From: Micromonospora sp. WMMD1128
GTDB taxonomy: Bacteria; Actinomycetota; Actinomycetes; Mycobacteriales; Micromonosporaceae
DNA: 64,000 nucleotides
Direction of reading: 5' to 3'
Assembly (NCBI RefSeq): GCF_027497235.1
Contig: NZ_CP114902.1
Location: forward strand, 5,916,001 to 5,980,000
The position numbers and the translations under genes are program-made. Of this stretch, positions 57,775-64,000 are shown piece by piece. The number at the start of each line of letters is the position of its first letter. The stretch's first letter is position 1. The notes under the pieces were generated by a model that worked only from the letters and a program-made list of their open reading frames with translations, was not told the origin of the DNA and did not search any database.

Positions 57775-58874
57775 GCCGCACCCGCCGCGGATCGGCCGGT
57801 CAACTCGTCCACGAGCCGCTGGCACAGCACGGCGAGTGGACCCTTGCCGGTGGCGCCCGGCGCCTCGCCGCGTTCCAACCCTCGGCACAGGCCGGGCTCG
57901 GGGCGGAGCGTGCCGGCCAGCGGAAGGCCGAGCGCGCGGGACACCTCGGCGGCCCGGAGCCGCCCGGGAGCCGGGCCGCGCACGATCACCGACAGGTCTT
58001 CGCAGTGCGGGGCCACCACGGCGGCCACCCGGGCCGCGGCGGCGGTGGCCCGCAGCTCCGCGGGCACCACGAGGAACGCCCGGTCGGCGGCCTGGAGCGC
58101 GATCACGGCCGCGTCGTCGAGGTGGCGGGGCAGGTCGAGCACGACCAGGTCGCGACCTCGCCGGCCGGCGTCGACCGTGGCGGCCATCGCCTCGGCCGGC
58201 AGGTGCCGCAGGTCGCCCCGGTCCCACGAGAGCACGACCAGGTCACCCCGGCTGGGCAGGGCGCGGACAAGCGACGGCGGGTCGACGCGACCGTCGGCGC
58301 CGGCCAGCTCGGGCCAGCGCAGCCCGTCGAGCTGCTCCCAGCCGAGCACCAGGTCGAGGCCGCCGCCGAGCGGGTCGGCGTCCACGAGCAGCGTACGCAG
58401 CCGGGCTCGGGCCGCGCTGACGGCGAGCCCACCGGCGAGCACGCTGGCCCCGGCGCCGCCGCGCCCGCCGAGCACCGCCACGATCCGCCCCGGGCCCGCG
58501 CCGACCGGCCCGGCCGCACACTCGCCGAAGCGGTCGACCAGCCAGGGCTCCGCCGCGGGCAGGGTGGCCACGTGCTCGGCGCCGATCAGCTCGGCCAGCT
58601 CCGTACCCGGATCAAGCTGGCCGGAGCGTCCGACCAGGACGGTGCGGGAACGTCGGGGGAGGCGGGCCCGCAGGCAGGCCGCCGCCTGGTCGACGCCGAC
58701 AAGCACCAGCGGCGCCGGCCCCCAGCGGGCGCGGGCGGCGGCCGGGTCGGCCGCCAGCTCGACCTCGACGCCGCCGGCCGCGGCGAGCCGCAACAGCTCG
58801 TCGAGCAGGTCGTCGTCGGCCGTGACGAGCAGGGGCAGTCGAGGGTACGGCGGGAGCGGGGTGCGGGGCGGCAT
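57771..58874 (-). CDS. CpaE/Ssd-like ParA-type ATPase
   Basis: 367 residues. After a receiver-like N-terminal domain (LPLLVTADDDLLDELLRLAA) comes a ParA/MinD fold: deviant Walker A VLGGRGGAGASVLAGGLAVS, LLVDADPLGGGLDLVLGWEQ and VVLDLPRHLDDAAVIALQAA. In mycobacteria the relative is called Ssd, septum-site determining; in pilus systems CpaE localises the apparatus. First gene of the seven-gene tad operon. The receiver lacks the phosphorylated Asp context, typical for CpaE. Confidence 0.88.
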   Translation of the reverse strand: MPPRTPLPPYPRLPLLVTADDDLLDELLRLAAAGGVEVELAADPAAARARWGPAPLVLVGVDQAAACLRARLPRRSRTVLVGRSGQLDPGTELAELIGAEHVATLPAAEPWLVDRFGECAAGPVGAGPGRIVAVLGGRGGAGASVLAGGLAVSAARARLRTLLVDADPLGGGLDLVLGWEQLDGLRWPELAGADGRVDPPSLVRALPSRGDLVVLSWDRGDLRHLPAEAMAATVDAGRRGRDLVVLDLPRHLDDAAVIALQAADRAFLVVPAELRATAAAARVAAVVAPHCEDLSVIVRGPAPGRLRAAEVSRALGLPLAGTLRPEPGLCRGLERGEAPGATGKGPLAVLCQRLVDELTGRSAAGAA

Positions 58875-59213
58875 GCGGCCTCCAACGGTCGGACTCGGAC
58901 GTGCCGCGATCGAGCCTGCCCACTCAGCCGGCCGGACGGAGGGATCGCAGCCACCCGCCTGTGGATAACGAGGCGGTTGTGGACAGACCTCGGCGATCGA
59001 ATCGATCTGCTATGGGGCCCGACCGGCCGGCGAACGGCGGCATCCGCGCGGTGGTGACGACCGTTCGGAGCGGCTGACCAGGCAGTTGACCCATCCGGGC
59101 CCACCGGATCGAACCGGTTGGACCGTCAGCCATTGACGAAAGGGATCATCCATCCCGCATAATCGGATCCTCTCGCCGCGAAACGGACGGCACCGGCTCG
59201 TGAAATCGAGGCC
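58875..59213. promoter_or_regulatory. Divergent promoter region between tad operon and VHL-like gene
   Basis: 339 nt without a gene. A candidate plus-strand promoter is TTGACG at 59133-59138 and CATAAT at 59158-59163, spacer 19 nt, 50 nt before the ATG at 59214. GAATCGATC-like AT-richer bases lie around 58997-59010. No operator is obvious. Confidence 0.45.
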
Positions 59214-59903
59214 ATGACCGAGTCATCACACGGCACCGGAACGCCGCCCGTCCGACGTCACGCCCGCACCGGTTCACCTGACGACCAGGTTCTGCTCCGC
59301 GACCCGTCACCGGCCACGCTCGCCTCGGTGGCGCTCGGGATCGTGATCGTGGTGCTGGTCGGTACGCTCAGTTTCTTCGCCATGCCCCGCCGCCCCGACC
59401 TGCCGCCGCCGATCGGCAGCGAAGCGATCCTGGCGTCCCCGGCATACGCCTCGCCGACCGCGGAGGTGGCGGCCGAGTCGTACTCCCCGGCGCCCGTGTC
59501 GCTCTCCGCCCGCGCCGCGCCGCGTACCCGTCCGCCCGCGCCGCCGCGTCGCACCACGCCGGCCGCCCGGCCCAGCCCGAAACCGACGGCTACCCGGACG
59601 AAGCGGCCCGCGCCCCGGACCGACGAGCTCACCCCGCTCCCGGCGTCCTGGGAGTGGCGGTTGCGGTCCGGTGGTGGCGGGCCGTCGACCTTCATCGACT
59701 TCGTCAACGCCCGGACCAGGCCGGTGGTCATCTACTGGTTGGACTACCACGGCCGCCGCCAGCGGTACGCGGTGCTCCAGGCCGGTCGGTCCCACCGGCA
59801 GCAGACGTACGTGGGCCACCCGTGGGTGGTGACCGACGAGCGCGGCCGGGCACTTGTCTGCTTCCGGCCCGAGCCGCGCACCATGCGCGCGGTGATCCGC
59901 TGA
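59214..59903 (+). CDS. Membrane-anchored protein with VHL beta-like domain
   Basis: 229 residues. Cytoplasmic N-terminus, one membrane helix (about 36-56: SVALGIVIVVLVGTLSFFAM), an extracellular Pro/Ala/Arg/Ser-rich linker (about 85-140) and a C-terminal domain (about 155-217) that aligns with the beta domain of the eukaryotic von Hippel-Lindau protein: FIDFVNARTRPVVIYWLDYH, GRRQRYAVLQAGRSHRQQTY, VGHPWVVTDERGRALVCFRP. Positions equivalent to the human hydroxyproline pocket (Trp88, Tyr98, Ser111, His115, Trp117) are Trp175, Tyr185, Thr198, His202 and Trp204. VHL domains occur in some bacteria but their role is unknown. The gene stands alone, facing away from the tad operon. Confidence 0.75.
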   Translation: MTESSHGTGTPPVRRHARTGSPDDQVLLRDPSPATLASVALGIVIVVLVGTLSFFAMPRRPDLPPPIGSEAILASPAYASPTAEVAAESYSPAPVSLSARAAPRTRPPAPPRRTTPAARPSPKPTATRTKRPAPRTDELTPLPASWEWRLRSGGGGPSTFIDFVNARTRPVVIYWLDYHGRRQRYAVLQAGRSHRQQTYVGHPWVVTDERGRALVCFRPEPRTMRAVIR

Positions 59904-60027
59904 CAATCGTCCTCTGTGCACATCTCTGCCGGCACGGCCGAGCAGTGTCACACCTCTGTGCGGTAATTGACCGACGGCGATCTTCGGGCGTGGCAGCGCC
60001 CAGCCGTCTCAGCAGAGAGGAGCGGGG

Positions 60028-60915
60028 ATGCACAAATCCTGGCGGAGGGCGGCCCTGGCGGCCGGCCTGACGCTCACGGGGGCGCTCGGCGGGCTGGTCG
60101 CCGCCGCGCCGGCACAGGCGCAACCGGTGACGTCCGGATCGGTCACCTTCGGCGGCGACCCGGGCGACTACATCACCGGCGGCCGGTCGTACGCCTACTC
60201 GGTCGCCGACGGCGACCAGCTCACCACCTCAGCGTCGGCCGACACGAGCCACGTGTCGGTAGGCGTCAACGGCTACCAGGGCGACTGGTGGTCCGTGGAC
60301 TTCGACGCCCCGGGCAGCACGCCGCTGGCCCCGGGCACCTACCAGAACGCGACGCGCTACCCGTTCAACGGGGCCGGTCCGGGCCTCAGCCTGGACGGGA
60401 ACGGGCGCGGCTGCAACGAGCTGACCGGCACGTTCACGGTGCTCAACGCCGTCTTCGGGCCGAACGGCTACGTCCAGACGTTCGACGCGACCTTCGAGCA
60501 GCACTGCGAGGGCGGCACCGCGGCGGCCCGCGGCGAGGTGCACATCGCCAACCCGCCGGCGCCGGCGCCGCTTGACCTCGCGCTGGCGGTGGCCACCGAC
60601 GGCACGGCCAGCTCGGTGAGCGGCAAGGCCGTCGTGCACGGCACGGTGACCTGCAACCAGCCGACCTCCGTGTCGCTCAACGGCACGGTCACGGAGATCG
60701 TCAAGAAGACCATCGTCCGGGGCGACTTCAGCACCCGGGTGAACTGCGTTCCGGGTACGCCGGCGGCCTGGACCGCCACCGCCGTACCGATCGGCACCGT
60801 GCCGTTCGTCAAGGGCAGGGTAGAGGTCGACACCAGGGCCCAGGGGTACGACAGCGAGTACGACAAGTACGTCGAGGTGAACGACACCACGGTCGTCAAG
60901 CTGGTCAAGTCCTGA
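60028..60915 (+). CDS. Secreted protein of unknown function
   Basis: 295 residues. Sec signal peptide (KSWRRAALAAGLTLTGALGG, then LVAAAPAQA and cleavage before QPVTS). The mature protein is beta-rich: SVTFGGDPGDYITGGRSYAY, NELTGTFTVLNAVFGPNGYV and DATFEQHCEGGTAAARGEVH in the first domain, and SVSGKAVVHGTVTCNQPTSV in a second. Two Cys pairs may form disulphides. Similar secreted proteins are common in filamentous actinobacteria. GAGAGGAGCGGGG precedes the ATG; three hairpins follow the stop. Confidence 0.75.
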   Translation: MHKSWRRAALAAGLTLTGALGGLVAAAPAQAQPVTSGSVTFGGDPGDYITGGRSYAYSVADGDQLTTSASADTSHVSVGVNGYQGDWWSVDFDAPGSTPLAPGTYQNATRYPFNGAGPGLSLDGNGRGCNELTGTFTVLNAVFGPNGYVQTFDATFEQHCEGGTAAARGEVHIANPPAPAPLDLALAVATDGTASSVSGKAVVHGTVTCNQPTSVSLNGTVTEIVKKTIVRGDFSTRVNCVPGTPAAWTATAVPIGTVPFVKGRVEVDTRAQGYDSEYDKYVEVNDTTVVKLVKS

Positions 60916-61292
60916 CCTGCTGAGCGGAGCGGCCGGCCCGGCAACGGGTCGGCCGCTCCACCGCTCCGGGAGCGCTCCCCCGGAAAGGGACGACCCCCGT
61001 CGGGGGGAGACGGGGGTCGTCGTGTGGTTCGGCTCCGGGGGGGTCGAGCCGAACCGACTCAGCGGTCACGGGGGGTGCAACCGCCGAGGGTCTGAGCAGC
61101 GACCGAAGGCGAACTCCCGTCGCGAGGACAAGCATGCCGCAGCCGACCCTTATACGTCGAGTGTTGTTCACTCCACGCAAAGCTAATTTCTCGCACTGCT
61201 ATGTGACCGCCGTCACTCCGGCGGGTGCACTGCGGCTTCCGGACCCCGGGGTGGGCGGCCGTTGGCGGTCCGTCCGGCTAGACTTTCGCGCC
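60916..61292. other. Intergenic region with three hairpins and a promoter
   Basis: 377 nt with no gene. The first 140 nt hold the terminators described separately; the last part contains a promoter-like TAGACT at 61279-61284, 8 nt before the GTG at 61293, fitting a leaderless transcript. Confidence 0.55.
60926..61055 (+). terminator. Three consecutive terminator hairpins
   Basis: Hairpin 1: GGAGCGGCCGGCCC (60926-60939) with GGGTCGGCCGCTCC (60946-60959), one G-T pair. Hairpin 2: ACGACCCCCGTC (60990-61001) with GACGGGGGTCGT (61009-61020). Hairpin 3: GGTTCGGCTC (61026-61035) with GAGCCGAACC (61046-61055). Together they insulate the HAD gene from the secreted-protein gene. Confidence 0.8.
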
Positions 61293-62099
61293 GTGGGCCG
61301 TGGTGCCGCTTTCTTCGATCTCGACAAGACCGTCATCGCCAAGTCGAGCGCTCTGGCGTTCGGTCGGCCGTTCTACCGGGACGGGCTGATCACCCGGCGT
61401 GACGTGGTCAAGTCGGCGTACGCGCAGCTGATGTTCCGGCTGGGCGGCACCGACGAGCAGACCATGGCCCGCACCCGGGACTATCTGGCCGCGCTCTGCA
61501 AGGGCTGGCCGGTGGAACAGGTCCGCCAGATCGTCGCGGAGACGCTCCACGAGCTGATCAACCCTTATGTGTACGCCGAGGCAGCCGCCCTCATCGAGGA
61601 GCACCAGGCCGCCGGGCGGGACGTGGTGCTGGTTTCCGCCTCGGGCGACGAGATGGTCCGGCCGATCGGCGAGCTGCTCGGGGTGACCGACGTGATCGCC
61701 ACCCGGATGGCTGTGGTCGACGGGCGGTACAGCGGCGAGGTCGAGTTCTACGCGGCCGGGCCGAGCAAGGTCGACGGCGTGGGCGAGCTGGCCCGGGAGC
61801 GCGGCTACGACCTGGCCGACTCGTACGCGTACTCCGATTCCTACAGTGATCGGCCGCTGCTGGAGTGCGTGGGGCACCCGAGTGTGGTCAACCCGGATCG
61901 GGCGTTGCGCAAGCTGGCGGTGGAGAACGGCTGGCCGGTGCTGGAGTTCCGGCATCCGATCCCGCTGGGGCGCCGGCTGCGCGAGCGGCCGGCGGTGCCG
62001 GTCGCGGCGGCGGCGCTCGGCGTGGGTGTCGGGGTCGCCATCGGCATCGCCTGGTACGGGCGGCACCGCCGCACCCGGACCGCCGCGCCCACCGCCTGA
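61293..62099 (+). CDS. HAD-IB (SerB-like) phosphatase with C-terminal membrane helix
   Basis: 268 residues. HAD motif I GAAFFDLDKTVIAKSSALAF (Asp nucleophile), motif II VVLVSASGDEMVRPIGELLG, motif III near GPSKVDGVGELARER and motif IV YAYSDSYSDRPLLECVGHP. The C-terminal 30 residues form a membrane helix (VPVAAAALGVGVGVAIGIAW) and a basic tail. Family members dephosphorylate phosphoserine or lipid phosphates; the anchor favours a membrane substrate. Syntenic with the gene before acsA in Streptomyces. The GTG at 61293 is chosen over an upstream frame because of the TAGACT leaderless promoter. Confidence 0.85.
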   Translation: MGRGAAFFDLDKTVIAKSSALAFGRPFYRDGLITRRDVVKSAYAQLMFRLGGTDEQTMARTRDYLAALCKGWPVEQVRQIVAETLHELINPYVYAEAAALIEEHQAAGRDVVLVSASGDEMVRPIGELLGVTDVIATRMAVVDGRYSGEVEFYAAGPSKVDGVGELARERGYDLADSYAYSDSYSDRPLLECVGHPSVVNPDRALRKLAVENGWPVLEFRHPIPLGRRLRERPAVPVAAAALGVGVGVAIGIAWYGRHRRTRTAAPTA

Positions 62100-62153
62100 C
62101 GGCCGACAACCAACGGCCGGCTCACTGCGAAAATCCTCGGCCAACGCGCTGGC

Positions 62154-62241
62154 GGCAGGGCGGCAGGGCGGCAGGGCGGCAGGGCGGCAGGGCGGCAGGG
62201 CGGCAGGGCGGCAGGGCGGCAGGGCGGCAGGGCGGCAGGGC
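62154..62241. repeat. Eleven 8-bp tandem repeats
   Basis: GGCAGGGC repeated without change from 62154 to 62241, between the 3' ends of two convergent genes. The unit is not a multiple of three and lies outside both coding regions, so its length can vary freely. Confidence 0.95.
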
Positions 62242-62263
62242 GAGCTAAACCCAGGCGGTGGGC

Positions 62264-63010
62264 TCAGGAGGCGGCGAGGATCTCGTCGCCGATGAGCGTG
62301 ATCTGCTCCGCGCCGACCTCCACCGCGCTCATGTAGTGCCGTAGCCAGGAGCGCAGGCCGTCGGGGGTGCCGGTGGCGAAGGCGCCGGCCGCGCCGACGT
62401 ACTCCGGTTCCCGCTCCTGGTGCCCGACGTCCACCGCGACCAACCCGCGGGGGTCGAGCCCGGTGGAGATCAGCACCAGCCGCGCGGCGGCCCGGGCCAC
62501 CACGCCGGAGGGGCCGGGGAACGGGCGCAGGTTCAGCAGTTCGCCGTGCACCACGGCGGCCAACACCAGCGGTGGCACCTTCGTGCCGCCGGCCACCAGG
62601 CCGGACAGGCTGTCGAGGCGGGCCGCCACCACCGGGTCGGCCACCGGCCGGCCCAGTTCCTCCTCGGTCACCACGTCGCGGGCGGCGAGCACGTGCAGCC
62701 GGGCGAGCACCTGGCGGGGGGCCTTCGGCCAGAGGTCGCTCAGCCCGGGCAGCGCGCCGGCCACCCGCAGCGCGCCCTGGAGCACCGGGTCGGTGACCGT
62801 GCCGGCGCGTACCTCCTCGCGGTCGTGCTTCCGGCCTTCGAGCGCGGCGCTGGCCACGGCCGAGCGGAGGCTTACCTCGGCGGCGAGTTGGCCGCCGTGG
62901 CGGCGCAGCGCCCGGTGCCGGTGGGCCTGGTCGACCAGGTCGCGGGCCTGCTCGGCGGCGGGCGCGACGTCGGCGAGCGCGAGGAGCGGCGCGAGCGGAT
63001 CGGTGGTCAC
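62264..63010 (-). CDS. Degenerate Fic-fold protein
   Basis: 248 residues, helical. Residues near 165 read LRPFPGPSGVVARAAARLVL, which aligns position by position with the Fic motif H-P-F-x-D/E-G-N-G-R-x-x-R but keeps only Pro, Phe, one Gly and the last Arg. Other features match the family: SVASAALEGRKHDREEV near 55 resembles the inhibitory helix (S/T-x-x-x-E), and VVHGELLNL precedes the motif. AMP transfer is therefore unlikely. A conserved actinobacterial gene beside acsA, sometimes labelled oxidoreductase. Starts at a GTG. Confidence 0.7.
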   Translation of the reverse strand: MTTDPLAPLLALADVAPAAEQARDLVDQAHRHRALRRHGGQLAAEVSLRSAVASAALEGRKHDREEVRAGTVTDPVLQGALRVAGALPGLSDLWPKAPRQVLARLHVLAARDVVTEEELGRPVADPVVAARLDSLSGLVAGGTKVPPLVLAAVVHGELLNLRPFPGPSGVVARAAARLVLISTGLDPRGLVAVDVGHQEREPEYVGAAGAFATGTPDGLRSWLRHYMSAVEVGAEQITLIGDEILAAS

Positions 63011-63028
63011 CCTGACACGGTACGGGGT

Positions 63029-63074
63029 GTTAAGCGGGGCCCCTTCCTATACCGGATGCGTTAAGCGGGGCCCC
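63029..63074. repeat. Two direct copies of GTTAAGCGGGGCCCC before acsA
   Basis: GTTAAGCGGGGCCCC at 63029-63043 and 63060-63074, 31-bp period. Each contains the GGGGCCCC palindrome. Similar GTTAA...GGGGCCCC elements are, to my knowledge, scattered in Micromonospora intergenic DNA. Confidence 0.85.
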
Positions 63075-63206
63075 CGCCTTACACCTCAGCGCGGTGGGGG
63101 TGCCGCTGGGCGCGGCGGGGCGGCGGCGCGGTCGCGGGTGTCCGGCGGCGGGGCTAACCTTCCCCGGAGTAGGGAGACGCAGGTCACGCGACGAAGGAGT
63201 CACCGT

Positions 63207-64000
63207 ATGAGCGAGGCATTGGCCAATCTGCTGAACGAGACGCGCCAGTTCCCGCCACCGGCCGAACTCGCCGCTAACGCCAACGTGACCGCGGCGGCGT
63301 ACGACGAGGCGGCCGGTGACCGGCTCGCCTTCTGGGAGCGCCAGGCCGGCCGGCTGGCCTGGGCGCAGCCGTGGGAGCAGGTGCTCGACTGGTCGAACGC
63401 GCCGTTCGCGAAGTGGTTCACCGGCGGCCGGCTCAACGTGGCGTACAACTGCCTGGACCGGCACGTGGAGGCGGGCCACGGGGACAAGGTGGCGATCCAC
63501 TGGGAGGGCGAGCCGGGTGACACCCGCACGGTCACCTACGCGGACCTGCACCGGCTCACCTGCCAGGCGGCCAACGCGCTCACCGAGTTGGGCGTGACGG
63601 CGGGCGACCGGGTGGCGATCTACCTGCCGATGATCCCGGAGGCGGCGGTGGCGATGCTCGCCTGCGCCCGGATCGGCGCCACCCACAGCGTGGTGTTCGG
63701 CGGCTTCTCCGCGGACGCGTTGACCAACCGGATCCAGGACGCCAGCGCCAAGGTGGTGATCACCGCGGACGGCGGATTCCGGCGGGGCAAGCCGTCCGCG
63801 CTCAAGCCGACCGTGGACGAGGCGGTGGCGAACTGCCCGTCGGTGGAGCACGTGCTCGTGGTCCGCCGCACCGGCGAGGAGGTCGCCTGGTCGGCGAAGG
63901 ACCACTGGTGGCACGAGGCGGTGGAGGCCGCGTCGCCGGAGCACGAGGCGCAGCCGTTCGACGCCGAGCACCCGCTGTTCATCCTCTACACCAGCGGCAC
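63207..64000 (+). CDS. acsA: Acetyl-CoA synthetase, 3' end outside window
   Basis: 264 codons present. MSEALANLLNETRQFPPPAE, WERQAGRLAWAQPWEQVLDW and FTGGRLNVAYNCLDRHVEAG are typical of actinobacterial AMP-forming acetyl-CoA synthetase; then KVAIHWEGEPGDTRTVTYAD, SVVFGGFSADALTNRIQDAS and, at the window end, PLFILYTSGT, the start of the ATP-binding loop. The enzyme makes acetyl-CoA from acetate and ATP; the Lys that is regulated by acetylation lies beyond the window. GAAGGAGTCACC precedes the ATG. Confidence 0.95.
   Translation, partial: MSEALANLLNETRQFPPPAELAANANVTAAAYDEAAGDRLAFWERQAGRLAWAQPWEQVLDWSNAPFAKWFTGGRLNVAYNCLDRHVEAGHGDKVAIHWEGEPGDTRTVTYADLHRLTCQAANALTELGVTAGDRVAIYLPMIPEAAVAMLACARIGATHSVVFGGFSADALTNRIQDASAKVVITADGGFRRGKPSALKPTVDEAVANCPSVEHVLVVRRTGEEVAWSAKDHWWHEAVEAASPEHEAQPFDAEHPLFILYTSG

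Noticed and set aside
55021..58968. 1315-codon plus-strand open frame
   Set aside because: Spans antisense to four tad genes; no gene is expected to mirror a whole operon.
62154..62241. Possible CRISPR-like array
   Set aside because: Uninterrupted 8-bp units with no spacers.

Overview
The window looks like chromosomal DNA of a high-GC actinobacterium, most probably Micromonospora or a close relative. The reasons are very high GC at third codon positions, many GTG starts, ATGA/GTGA gene overlaps, leaderless-type promoters, and a host gene order (ricT-holB-tmk-topA-hppA-bldG-helicase-tad genes-acsA) that I recognise from Streptomyces and Micromonospora chromosomes. All calls come from reading the sequence; no searches were run.

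Bases 1 to about 29,065 are a tailed (siphovirus-type) prophage whose left end lies outside the window. It ends at the 3' side of a host tRNA-Thr (29066-29142), next to a tyrosine integrase. Nearly everything is on the minus strand, read right to left: small accessory genes (27.9-23.1 kb, including two HNH endonucleases, a deoxyribosyltransferase-like enzyme and an initiator-type tRNA), terminase small and large subunits, portal, MuF-like head protein, scaffold, decoration protein, major capsid, connectors, tail tube, tail-assembly chaperone with a -1 frameshift, tape measure, minor tail proteins, a Tat-signal SGNH esterase, a two-domain lysin and small membrane/holin-like proteins. Two small genes are inserted in the opposite orientation inside the late block and look like morons. 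The prophage shows decay: the integrase lacks its N-terminal half, the MuF gene has a frameshift at a perfect palindrome, and one small gene carries an in-frame amber codon.

From 29 kb to the end is host core genome. 29.3-37.1 kb: a membrane metallophosphoesterase, RicT, a three-gene EspC/YbaB-type cassette, DNA polymerase III delta' and an MFS-thymidylate kinase fusion. 37.3-41.7 kb: an amino-acid deaminase/aldolase, a TetR regulator divergent from an FAD sugar-lactone/alditol oxidase, and a DUF559/AbiEi-like protein. 41.8-52.4 kb: topoisomerase I, a lipoprotein, H+-pyrophosphatase, the bldG anti-anti-sigma pair and a DUF1998 helicase. 54.0-58.9 kb: a compact seven-gene tad/flp pilus operon with every junction overlapping or tight. 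59.2-64 kb: a membrane protein with a von Hippel-Lindau-like domain, a secreted protein, a HAD-IB phosphatase, a degenerate Fic-like protein and the start of acsA. Long perfect palindromes that act as shared terminators separate most convergent host genes.

The observations I would follow first are the bacterial VHL-like domain with a conserved hydroxyproline-type pocket, the prophage initiator tRNA, the antisense HTH-membrane moron, and the lesions in the prophage.
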